Positions 1-5,283 of a stretch of DNA of 5,744 bases are shown one piece after another. The stretch spans positions 1 to 5,744 of the forward strand of contig JAHDBK010000264.1 of NCBI GenBank assembly GCA_020630455.1, written 5' to 3'. The translations under genes were made by a program, and so were the position numbers. The notes beneath the pieces are model-generated. The model was given only the letters and a program-made list of their open reading frames with translations. It was not told the origin of the DNA and did not search any database. Position 1 is the stretch's first letter; every line of letters begins with the position of its first letter. Origin of the DNA: Saprospiraceae bacterium (GTDB lineage: Bacteria; Bacteroidota; Bacteroidia; Chitinophagales; Saprospiraceae).

Positions 1-1
1 G

Positions 2-301
2 AATAATACCGTGGTGAAAATGATTTATTTTAACACGAATGATAACAAAGAATTCATTAAAAAAATGGATATATTCTTTGGAAAACACACAAAGGGCAAA
101 AATGATAATGAATATCATTGGAAAGAAGTAGAAATGAATGAATGGTCTAAAAAATCTTTAGAAATTAAGTTAATAAATATGGGGGGATATATCTCAATAG
201 CAATTGTTGATGACTCCAATATAACCCTTACGGATAAAAAGCACGAAAAGTTTAAAGAGATAAAATCATTTTTTAAAACTTTAAAAAATTCGCTGAACTA
301 G
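2..301 (+). CDS. Small hypothetical protein, possibly 5'-truncated by the window edge
   Basis: The frame is open from the first bases of the window to the TAG at 299-301, so the gene may start further upstream. Candidate internal starts are GTG at 11, GTG at 14 and ATG at 20. The ATG would give a 93-residue protein and is the most conventional choice, but no clear ribosome binding site supports any of the three. The product is charged and rich in Lys, Asn and Glu. It has no signal peptide, membrane segment or cysteine. A hydrophobic stretch in the middle (GGYISIAIV) looks like a beta strand, and the C-terminal 25 residues look helical and basic. I do not recognise the family. The lipoprotein gene starts 18 bases downstream on the same strand, so the two are probably co-transcribed. 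A small immunity-type or regulatory protein is possible but not shown. Confidence 0.55.
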   Translation, partial: NNTVVKMIYFNTNDNKEFIKKMDIFFGKHTKGKNDNEYHWKEVEMNEWSKKSLEIKLINMGGYISIAIVDDSNITLTDKKHEKFKEIKSFFKTLKNSLN

Positions 302-319
302 TTTAAAATAATTAAATAA

Positions 320-766
320 ATGAAAATATCAAAGAAAAGAAATTCAATTGGCAAGTTATATTTTACTTCCTTTATATTGATTACTATATTTATAGTAATG
401 GGCTGTGGAATGAATATGCTAGATAAAAATGAAGTAAACGAACAAATCACTGAAGAAGAAGTAGAGCCAAAAATAGATGAAATCAAGAAATGTCCAAATG
501 GAGTAAAAGTTGATTTAATAGAACTGATGGATAATGGTTGTTTGTTTTTATTTGAATTAGAAAATGGAACTCAATTGTATGGTTCTAAATTTGAAAATCC
601 TATGGATGTTGCAATTTTACAGGCTACAAAATCAATGATAATTGAGTATGAAGAATATATTCAACCCGAAAATCTTATACCTGTCTGCGATTTAGAAAAT
701 AAAGTAGTCATCACTTGCTATGAAGTTTTAGAAAAAGGAAAACCCAAAAAGGCCAAGATTAAATAA
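320..766 (+). CDS. Small cysteine-containing lipoprotein of unknown function
   Basis: The 148-residue product has a basic N terminus (KISKKR), a hydrophobic stretch at about residues 13-28 and a lipobox-like VMGC with Cys29. It is therefore predicted to be exported, lipidated and anchored in a membrane. Gly30 follows the Cys; I see no strong acidic surface-export signal directly after it. An acidic linker (about 38-56) leads into a compact domain with four cysteines at 58, 74, 123 and 133. The pattern NGCLFLFELENG followed later by IEYEEY, PVCD and VVITCYEV looks like a small beta-barrel (OB-like) fold. I infer this from alternating hydrophobic residues and do not assign a named family. After export the four cysteines could form two disulfides. 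The start is the ATG at 320, preceded by an A/T-only leader typical of Bacteroidota. It is 18 bases after the upstream gene and 54 before the DUF2200 gene. Confidence 0.8.
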   Translation: MKISKKRNSIGKLYFTSFILITIFIVMGCGMNMLDKNEVNEQITEEEVEPKIDEIKKCPNGVKVDLIELMDNGCLFLFELENGTQLYGSKFENPMDVAILQATKSMIIEYEEYIQPENLIPVCDLENKVVITCYEVLEKGKPKKAKIK

Positions 767-820
767 TGGATTAGTATTATTTCTGAAATACAAATTAATT
801 ATTTTTATAAAAAAATAAAT

Positions 821-1198
821 ATGAAAGTTACAGAAAAACACAATGAAAGAATAGCGAATATGACTTTTGCATCAGTATATCCGCACTATGTTACTAAGGT
901 GGAGAAGAAGGGGAGAACTAAAGAAGAATTGCATCAAGTCATTACATGGCTGACGGGATTTGATGATGATACTATACAAGCATTGATTGATGAAAAAGTG
1001 ACCTTTAAAACCTTTTTTGAAAGGGCAAGTCTTCACCCCAATGCCCACCTCATCAAAGGAGTGATTTGTGGTTATAGAATTGAAGAAATAGAATACGAAC
1101 TCACTCGCCAAGTTAGGTACTTAGACAAAGTAGTAGATGAACTCGCCAAAGGTCGTAAAATGGAAAAAATATTGCGTGTAGATAAAACGAAGTCTTAG
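821..1198 (+). CDS. DUF2200 family protein
   Basis: This 125-residue protein matches, from memory, the widespread DUF2200 family (Pfam PF09966) along nearly its whole length. The recognisable blocks are RIANMTFASVYPHYV (residues 10-24) with the following KKGRTKEE, ITWLTGF (41-47), VICGYRIEEIE (81-91), and a C-terminal helix at 98-119 containing VRYLDKVVDELAKG and MEKILR. The length fits the family, so the gene looks intact. The protein is soluble, mostly helical, and has no signal peptide. I know of no established biochemical function, and the neighbours give no firm clue. The ATG at 821 is preceded by an A/T-only leader, and the family's conserved block begins ten residues later, which supports this start. 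The gap to the upstream lipoprotein gene (54 bases) and to the AAA gene (107 bases) leaves co-transcription undecided. Confidence 0.9.
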   Translation: MKVTEKHNERIANMTFASVYPHYVTKVEKKGRTKEELHQVITWLTGFDDDTIQALIDEKVTFKTFFERASLHPNAHLIKGVICGYRIEEIEYELTRQVRYLDKVVDELAKGRKMEKILRVDKTKS

Positions 1199-1199
1199 C

Positions 1200-1241
1200 T
1201 TATAATTATTTTATAAACTCTAAAATCGTTTTTAATTATAA
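1200..1241. repeat. AT-only inverted repeat in the DUF2200-AAA gap
   Basis: A perfect 9-base inverted repeat (TTATAATTA at 1200-1208 and TAATTATAA at 1233-1241) encloses a second small one (TTTTA at 1209-1213, TAAAA at 1221-1225). It begins directly after the DUF2200 stop codon. The stems contain no G or C, so this is a weak terminator at best. It could equally be an operator, or chance in AT-rich DNA. Confidence 0.25.
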
Positions 1242-1312
1242 TGATGAAACTATTTCCAGCTCTCAATACGTTAATAACTCAAATTCAAAACCAACCAAAA
1301 TTATTATGGTAA
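1241..1312 (+). CDS. Possible 23-residue leader ORF overlapping the AAA start
   Basis: ATG at 1241 (or 1244) opens a 23-codon frame (MMKLFPALNT then LITQIQNQPKLLW). Its TAA at 1310-1312 overlaps the first codons of the AAA gene, giving ATGGTAA. Such an arrangement can couple translation of two frames. There is no ribosome binding site, and a frame this short can easily arise by chance, so this is a weak call. Confidence 0.15.
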   Translation: MMKLFPALNTLITQIQNQPKLLW

Positions 1313-2391
1313 AAATGATAGAAGCTTATGATTCCTATGGCGATTTTGATAGGAATTTATACTTTGCTTTAGTTTTTAATATGCCACCTTCTAGCTTGGA
1401 ATTGAGAATTCCTATGAAGGACAATAAGGAGATGATGGAGACGACCTTATCTATTCTTAATTTTGAACATTTGGATATGGAAACGGTATTCAAAAATTGG
1501 AATACCAAGGATTTTAAAAATTCTATGATTACCGATGATTTTATCTTTGAGTATTTATTTAAAAGTACTTCGAGAAATGTAGTTATTTGGATTTCACTAG
1601 ATGAGAATGAATTGTATATTGATTTTCTTTATGATGGCGAAGATAAAGAATTAGAAAATTGGATAGTTGAAACTAATCATCAATTTAGGTATCGTTTTGG
1701 AGAAATGAAAACGCCCACCTTCAAGATTTTAAGCAAAAATGATAGGGGCTTTTATACAAAAGATATCAATACTAAGGACACTGCTTTACTAGATATTGAA
1801 GCACTTTATAATGATGATTTCAAAGAAGTAGATGAGATTATTAATAATTCAATGAATGAAAATCGCTCTGGTTTGATTTTATTGCATGGCATTCCCGGTG
1901 CAGGCAAAACAACCTATATTAAAAACTTGATTTCAAAATTCAATAAAAAGAATTTTATATTCATACAAAATGATTTTGTACACGAATTACTCCAACCCCA
2001 GTTTATTTCTTTTCTTATAAAACACAAGGACTCTGTTTTAGTAATAGAAGATGCGGAAAAAGTGGTCATGTCAAGAGATATACAAGAAGAAAACTCGGTA
2101 GTCTCTACTATTCTTCAACTCACTGATGGACTTTTTAGTGATTACTTGAATATTAAAGTGATTTGTACTTTCAATTCAGATATGAATAATATAGATAGTG
2201 CCTTATTTAGAAAAGGAAGAATGATTGCTAATTATGAATTCAAAGCTTTATCTAAGGATAAAACTAATGCTCTTTTGACTACTTTGGGTCACGAAAATCA
2301 AGAAGAAGAATTGACTCTGGCTGATATTTTTATGTTAAAAGAAAAAAGCTTTGAAAAGCAAGAAAATCATAAAATCGGATTCAATACTTAA
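1306..2391 (+). CDS. AAA ATPase with BCS1-like core and unknown N-terminal domain
   Basis: The 361-residue protein has a C-terminal AAA module. Walker A is GIPGAGKTT (195-203, Lys201). Walker B is VLVIED (244-249), in which the acidic pair reads Glu-Asp as in BCS1-type AAA proteins. A sensor-1 segment CTFNSD (287-292, Asn290) and FRKGR (301-305) supply the candidate arginine fingers Arg302 and Arg305. The order LTDG, TFN, IDSALFRKGR is the BCS1-like arrangement, and a short lid ends the protein (TLADIF, 337-342). Residues 1 to about 185 carry no domain I recognise. There is no membrane segment, unlike mitochondrial Bcs1, so the protein is probably a cytoplasmic, ring-forming remodelling ATPase of unknown substrate. 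Related stand-alone proteins occur widely in Bacteroidota. The start could be ATG 1306 or ATG 1315. Its TAA shares bases with the stop of the convergent oxygenase gene (TTAA, 2388-2391). Confidence 0.88.
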   Translation: MVKMIEAYDSYGDFDRNLYFALVFNMPPSSLELRIPMKDNKEMMETTLSILNFEHLDMETVFKNWNTKDFKNSMITDDFIFEYLFKSTSRNVVIWISLDENELYIDFLYDGEDKELENWIVETNHQFRYRFGEMKTPTFKILSKNDRGFYTKDINTKDTALLDIEALYNDDFKEVDEIINNSMNENRSGLILLHGIPGAGKTTYIKNLISKFNKKNFIFIQNDFVHELLQPQFISFLIKHKDSVLVIEDAEKVVMSRDIQEENSVVSTILQLTDGLFSDYLNIKVICTFNSDMNNIDSALFRKGRMIANYEFKALSKDKTNALLTTLGHENQEEELTLADIFMLKEKSFEKQENHKIGFNT

Positions 2392-3653
2392 ACCTTATTT
2401 TCTTCATTCAATCCCCAATCTTTTTGAAGCGATGGAGGAATAAAAAACTTGATTTTTTCGCCTTGGTTCATCATTCTCAACATGCCATTCAGTAGCACCT
2501 TACTTAATGGTCGCCTCATTTTTTGTAATAATTGGTGTCTTGTCAACATATTTTCCCATCCTCCCAAAAATTTCTTAAAAATTGTATCTACTTTTTTAGA
2601 ACTATTTTGATTGATTTTAGGGACTTTTAATAAATCAGCAGTCTCATTGCCCATCATCATCCTCAACAAATCATTGACTACAAAATGCAATAAATTACTA
2701 GGTCTATTTAAAGACATGAATGAAATTAAACTCTTGGTCAATTCTTCCCCTGCTTTTGAAGGTTCTTTTTCCTTGTCAAAAATCATATAACCTAATTTAA
2801 AACCATCTTCTACATTATTCGGTAATAAGTCATCATCTAAACCCATATAATGACCAATAACTCTCCATGCATGGAAGTATGCCTCTTTCTCTGTTTCAGT
2901 AACTTTTACACCTAGTGTTTCTAATCCTTCCAAAACCAATACTGAAAAAGACATTAGCGTCCCTGCCATATCCTCTTGATTGATAGGGCAGCCGTATTTT
3001 TCAGTATCCCATCCTTTCTTATGAATATAATGCCTTATCGCAGCGTGGATTAATCTAATTTTTTGAGCAGAACGAATTCCTAAACCATTGGCATTTAATG
3101 CCCTAGGTGACATGACATTGATAATAAATTGAGATGTTTCTGCAATTCTCCTTGTAAATGCTTGTAAACTACCGTTTTTTTCGCTTAATCTACCTGTTTC
3201 ATATAAAACCTGAGCTCCTTTTGCACAGGCATAGCATTCGGGCAGGCTTTTAGTACATAAAACTAAAGAGATAATCCCACCATGATCCATATAAAATTCT
3301 TCTGCTTTTTTTAATAATAATGGATTCGTCCATTCAGGTAATGCAACATTATTATTAAAATAATTTTTTATATAATCTGGTAAATCATCTGGTAATGTTT
3401 CACTGGTTCTATGAATATAATGATAAAAAGAATTGATGGCTTCAGGATTGCTTTTATCAAAAATTTTGGCAATCACTTCATCTGCTTCTTTATCTTGAAC
3501 ATTTCTTTTGGACTCTAAAAAATCAACAGTCCAATTATTGATGGGCAATTCTTTTTGCTTTCTTACCGCTTCAAGAAGTTCGGCGCTATCTTGTTTGATA
3601 ATTTTTTTAATGAACAAACGAATCCTTTGTCTTAATCTGCTAAATAACCCCAT
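2388..3653 (-). CDS. MpaB/Lcp-type haem oxygenase (DUF2236)
   Basis: This 421-residue protein resembles the mpaB/rubber-oxygenase (Lcp) catalytic family, Pfam PF09995. Members bind haem b and include the latex-clearing polyisoprene dioxygenase and the fungal MpaB enzyme of mycophenolic acid synthesis. The signature is the helix with Arg194, Arg200, His203 and Arg207 (RLIHAAIR, 200-207), where His203 is the expected proximal haem ligand. The block RRIAET at 168-173 lies at the spacing at which Lcp has its conserved Arg, Lys and Thr. By that offset Arg169 and Thr173 are kept, while the Lys is Glu172. Further family-like parts are INQEDMAGTL (224-233) and YMGLDDDLLP (269-278). The length fits a complete enzyme. 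The N terminus is basic and amphipathic (MGLFSRLRQRIRLFIKKI) without a Sec or Tat signal, so it is probably cytoplasmic or membrane-peripheral. The substrate is unknown; lipids or isoprenoids are plausible. Confidence 0.85.
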   Translation of the reverse strand: MGLFSRLRQRIRLFIKKIIKQDSAELLEAVRKQKELPINNWTVDFLESKRNVQDKEADEVIAKIFDKSNPEAINSFYHYIHRTSETLPDDLPDYIKNYFNNNVALPEWTNPLLLKKAEEFYMDHGGIISLVLCTKSLPECYACAKGAQVLYETGRLSEKNGSLQAFTRRIAETSQFIINVMSPRALNANGLGIRSAQKIRLIHAAIRHYIHKKGWDTEKYGCPINQEDMAGTLMSFSVLVLEGLETLGVKVTETEKEAYFHAWRVIGHYMGLDDDLLPNNVEDGFKLGYMIFDKEKEPSKAGEELTKSLISFMSLNRPSNLLHFVVNDLLRMMMGNETADLLKVPKINQNSSKKVDTIFKKFLGGWENMLTRHQLLQKMRRPLSKVLLNGMLRMMNQGEKIKFFIPPSLQKDWGLNEENKV

Positions 3654-3683
3654 TTTAGTTTATTGTTTTCGTTTTGATATTTA

Positions 3684-3696
3684 GAGCATGTTTAAA
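3684..3696 (+). repeat. Left terminal inverted repeat of the MITE-like element
   Basis: GAGCATGTTTAAA pairs with the right end at 12 of 13 positions; the one difference is C versus T at the fourth base. The flanking TTA (3681-3683) is repeated directly on the other side of the element. Confidence 0.7.
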
Positions 3697-3769
3697 TTTT
3701 AATCTTTATGAAAATCAATATATTAAGAACTTGTCTTTATAAATATTTTATTGTTTATCCCGATAAACT

Positions 3770-3777
3770 CAAAAATA
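3770..3777 (-). promoter_or_regulatory. Possible -7 box for the oxygenase gene, inside the MITE
   Basis: Read on the minus strand, this is TATTTTTG, which fits the Bacteroidota -7 consensus TAnnTTTG. A TTG on the same strand at 3796-3798 lies 18 bases upstream, slightly short of the usual 19-21. No other match lies between here and the oxygenase start. If used, it would give a leader of roughly 110 bases containing half of the hairpin. In such A/T-rich DNA a chance match is quite possible. Confidence 0.3.
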
Positions 3778-3825
3778 TTTATTTCGCCAAAATCTCAATC
3801 TATTGATTCTCATTGTGATAAATTT

Positions 3826-3838
3826 TTTAAACATACTC
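3826..3838 (-). repeat. Right terminal inverted repeat of the MITE-like element
   Basis: TTTAAACATACTC is the reverse complement, with one mismatch, of the left end at 3684-3696. It is followed directly by TTA (3839-3841), the second copy of the putative target duplication. Confidence 0.7.
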
Positions 3839-3848
3839 TTAAACATGT

Positions 3849-3870
3849 TATTCACATATTCATGTAAATA
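3849..3870. promoter_or_regulatory. Small dyad upstream of the peroxiredoxin promoter
   Basis: TATTCACAT and ATGTAAATA form an inverted repeat matching at 8 of 9 positions, separated by ATTC. It lies about 75 bases upstream of the peroxiredoxin -7 box, so it could be a regulator site. It does not match a PerR or OxyR consensus that I can recognise. Confidence 0.2.
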
Positions 3871-3945
3871 TATTTATTAATATTAAAATAAAAGAAAATT
3901 TAGTGCTTATAATCAATAATTCGCAGTAAAGTCTATTACATTCTA

Positions 3946-3953
3946 TATCTTTG
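3946..3953 (+). promoter_or_regulatory. Bacteroidota -7 promoter element of the bcp-L,D-transpeptidase operon
   Basis: TATCTTTG fits TAnnTTTG exactly. It ends 12 bases before the ATG at 3966, so transcription would begin near 3958 and leave a leader of only about 8 bases (AAAAAAGA). The expected upstream TTG at the -33 position is missing; the nearest weak candidate is TTC at 3920-3922. The box also contains the TTG that opens the reading frame, so this TTG is probably promoter rather than start codon. Confidence 0.6.
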
Positions 3954-3965
3954 GCGAAAAAAAGA

Positions 3966-4415
3966 ATGACACATTTAGAAAAAGGGGATAAAGCTCCAGA
4001 TTTCAAAGGAATTATCCAATCAGGAGAAACCGTTCAATTATCAGATTATCAAGGCAAAAAATTAGTATTATATTTCTATCCAAAAGACAGTACTCCAGGT
4101 TGTACGGCTCAAGCCTGCAATTTGAGAGACAATTATCAACAATTATTGAATAATGGTTACCAAATCTTAGGAGTAAGTCCTGATTCTGTAAAGAGACATG
4201 TCAATTTTATTAATAAAAATGAATTGCCTTTTGATTTATTAGCAGATACAGACTTAGAAACGATTAAGGCTTATGGTATTTGGGGCTTGAAAAAGTTCAT
4301 GGGAAGAGAATATGATGGAGTACATCGCACGACATTTATTATTGATGAAAATGGAATTATAGAAGACATTATTCAAAAGGTCAAAACTAAAGACCATACC
4401 AATCAGATTTTATAG
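3966..4415 (+). CDS. bcp: Thioredoxin-dependent peroxiredoxin, BCP/PrxQ type
   Basis: This cytoplasmic peroxidase reduces hydrogen peroxide and organic hydroperoxides at the expense of thioredoxin. The 149-residue protein matches E. coli BCP along its length. GDKAPDF (7-13) opens the thioredoxin-like fold. The block TPGCTAQACNLRD (43-55) holds the peroxidatic Cys46 and, five residues on, the resolving Cys51 of the atypical two-Cys mechanism. Arg121 in HRTTFIID is the expected active-site arginine. The frame can be read five codons further up to a TTG at 3951, but that codon is part of the -7 box. Homologues begin MTHL-type, so the ATG at 3966 is the likely start. The L,D-transpeptidase gene follows after 16 bases, probably in one transcript. 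Nothing is missing or odd in the protein itself. Confidence 0.95.
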   Translation: MTHLEKGDKAPDFKGIIQSGETVQLSDYQGKKLVLYFYPKDSTPGCTAQACNLRDNYQQLLNNGYQILGVSPDSVKRHVNFINKNELPFDLLADTDLETIKAYGIWGLKKFMGREYDGVHRTTFIIDENGIIEDIIQKVKTKDHTNQIL

Positions 4416-4431
4416 GCATAAGGTAGAGAAG

Positions 4432-5283
4432 ATGAGATTGTATTTTTTTATAATGTCAATGATTGTCACCATTCTTTTTTCTTGTAATACTACTAAAAAA
4501 GAAAAGCAAGAGCCAATCAATTCAGAAATAGAATCCCTACATCAAATTCAAGCCAATATAGATATGGATAGTACTAAAATGTATATCAAAAAAGGAGTGC
4601 AGCCTGCTAGAAATCCCTTTCTCAATAGTAGTCAAATTGTATTAGTTGTAGTTGAGAATGAAAATGCGGTAGAAGGACAATTACGCCTTTTAGAGAATCA
4701 AACAGATAAATGGACTTTTAAGAATGAACCAATTGCTATTAATATTGGTAAAAATGGTAGTGCTTGGGGGACTAGTGAATTAGATGAAACACTTACTTTA
4801 GGTATTCAAAAAAAGGAAGGAGATGGCAAAGCACCTGCGGGTATTTTTAATTTAATATCAACTTATGGTTATGCTGAAGAATCTGAAGCCAATTTTATCA
4901 AAATGCCTTACCAAAAAGTCACTTCAAAAGACCTCTGTGTTGATGATGTTAATGATGTTTTGTATAATCAAATAATTGATGCTTCTAATTTGGAAAAGAC
5001 TTGGACATCTGCTGAAAAAATGCTACGCAATGACGATTTGTACAAATGGGGTATAGTGGTTGATTATAATCAAAATCCAGTCCAAAAAGGAAAAGGTTCT
5101 TGCATATTTATTCATTTGTGGAGAGACAAAGGAAAAGGCACTCATGGATGTACTGCAATGAGCGAAGCAAATATGATGAATCTACTGCATTGGCTAGACT
5201 CATCAAAGCATCCTAAAATGATTTTAATAACAAAAAGTCTTTATAAATACTTGGAGAATTGGTTTGAACTCCCTAGTTTATAA
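4432..5283 (+). CDS. L,D-transpeptidase lipoprotein (YkuD family)
   Basis: The 283-residue product begins with a hydrophobic signal ending in the lipobox LFSC (Cys18), so it should be a lipid-anchored envelope protein. After a Lys/Glu-rich linker (19 to about 60) comes a YkuD-type catalytic domain. It contains GDGKAPAGIF (130-139), LCVDD (168-172), GSCIFIH (222-228) and the active-site motif THGC (237-240). Cys240 is the nucleophile, and His228 and His238 are the conserved histidines. Enzymes of this family form 3-3 cross-links in peptidoglycan or attach proteins to it. The short spacing from His228 to Cys240 resembles the COG3786 branch rather than the classic ErfK/YbiS motif; this is from memory. 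AAGG at 4420-4423 is a possible weak ribosome binding site. The gene is 16 bases after bcp, likely co-transcribed, and its TAA overlaps the stop of the convergent nuclease gene. Confidence 0.9.
   Translation: MRLYFFIMSMIVTILFSCNTTKKEKQEPINSEIESLHQIQANIDMDSTKMYIKKGVQPARNPFLNSSQIVLVVVENENAVEGQLRLLENQTDKWTFKNEPIAINIGKNGSAWGTSELDETLTLGIQKKEGDGKAPAGIFNLISTYGYAEESEANFIKMPYQKVTSKDLCVDDVNDVLYNQIIDASNLEKTWTSAEKMLRNDDLYKWGIVVDYNQNPVQKGKGSCIFIHLWRDKGKGTHGCTAMSEANMMNLLHWLDSSKHPKMILITKSLYKYLENWFELPSL

Larger units (their letters stand above)
3684..3838. mobile_element. MITE-like palindromic element, 155 bp, with TTA target duplication
   Basis: The two halves of this element are imperfect reverse complements over almost their full length. 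The ends GAGCATGTTTAAA (3684-3696) and TTTAAACATACTC (3826-3838) match at 12 of 13 positions. An inner block, starting ATGAAAATCAATA on the left arm, matches at 18 of 21. The arms close on a perfect 7-bp stem around a CC tip (GTTTATC-CC-GATAAAC). The element is flanked on both sides by the direct repeat TTA (3681-3683 and 3839-3841), as expected of a 3-bp target duplication. It encodes no protein. Together this is the anatomy of a miniature inverted-repeat transposable element. A 3-bp TNA duplication and GAG-starting ends are reminiscent of the IS1031 branch of the IS5 family; that assignment is inference. A non-mobile long hairpin is the alternative. Confidence 0.7.
3654..3965. other. Divergent intergenic region holding a MITE-like palindrome
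   Basis: This 312-bp non-coding stretch separates the oxygenase gene (leftward) from the peroxiredoxin gene (rightward). About half of it is the 155-bp palindromic element at 3684-3838. The remainder holds the short oxygenase leader (3654-3680) and an A/T-rich stretch with a small dyad (3849-3870). At the right end is the peroxiredoxin promoter at 3946-3953. I see no open frame, tRNA or recognised riboswitch in it. Confidence 0.8.

Noticed and set aside
298..486. Minus-strand frame of 62 codons
   Set aside because: It lies opposite the lipoprotein gene, is low in complexity and hydrophobic, and has no recognisable domain; it is an antisense shadow.
2..766. The first two genes as a toxin-antitoxin or toxin-immunity pair
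   Set aside because: Neither has a recognisable toxin or antitoxin motif, and the second is an exported lipoprotein.
798..817. A/T-only inverted repeat before the DUF2200 gene as a terminator
   Set aside because: The pairing is only T-runs with A-runs, which is expected by chance in this base composition.
872..1111. Minus-strand frame of 79 codons
   Set aside because: It is entirely antisense to the well-recognised DUF2200 gene and has no family features.
11..1325. Shared MVKMI start of the first protein and the AAA protein as a sign of duplication
   Set aside because: The similarity stops after five residues and the rest of the proteins are unrelated.
3684..3838. The long palindrome as a bidirectional terminator or riboswitch
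   Set aside because: Both neighbouring genes point away from it, so no transcript needs to end there. The stem is A/T-rich without a terminal U-tract, and direct TTA repeats favour an insertion.
3951..3965. TTG at 3951 as the start of the peroxiredoxin
   Set aside because: It lies inside a perfect -7 promoter box, and the BCP family begins at about the Met encoded at 3966.
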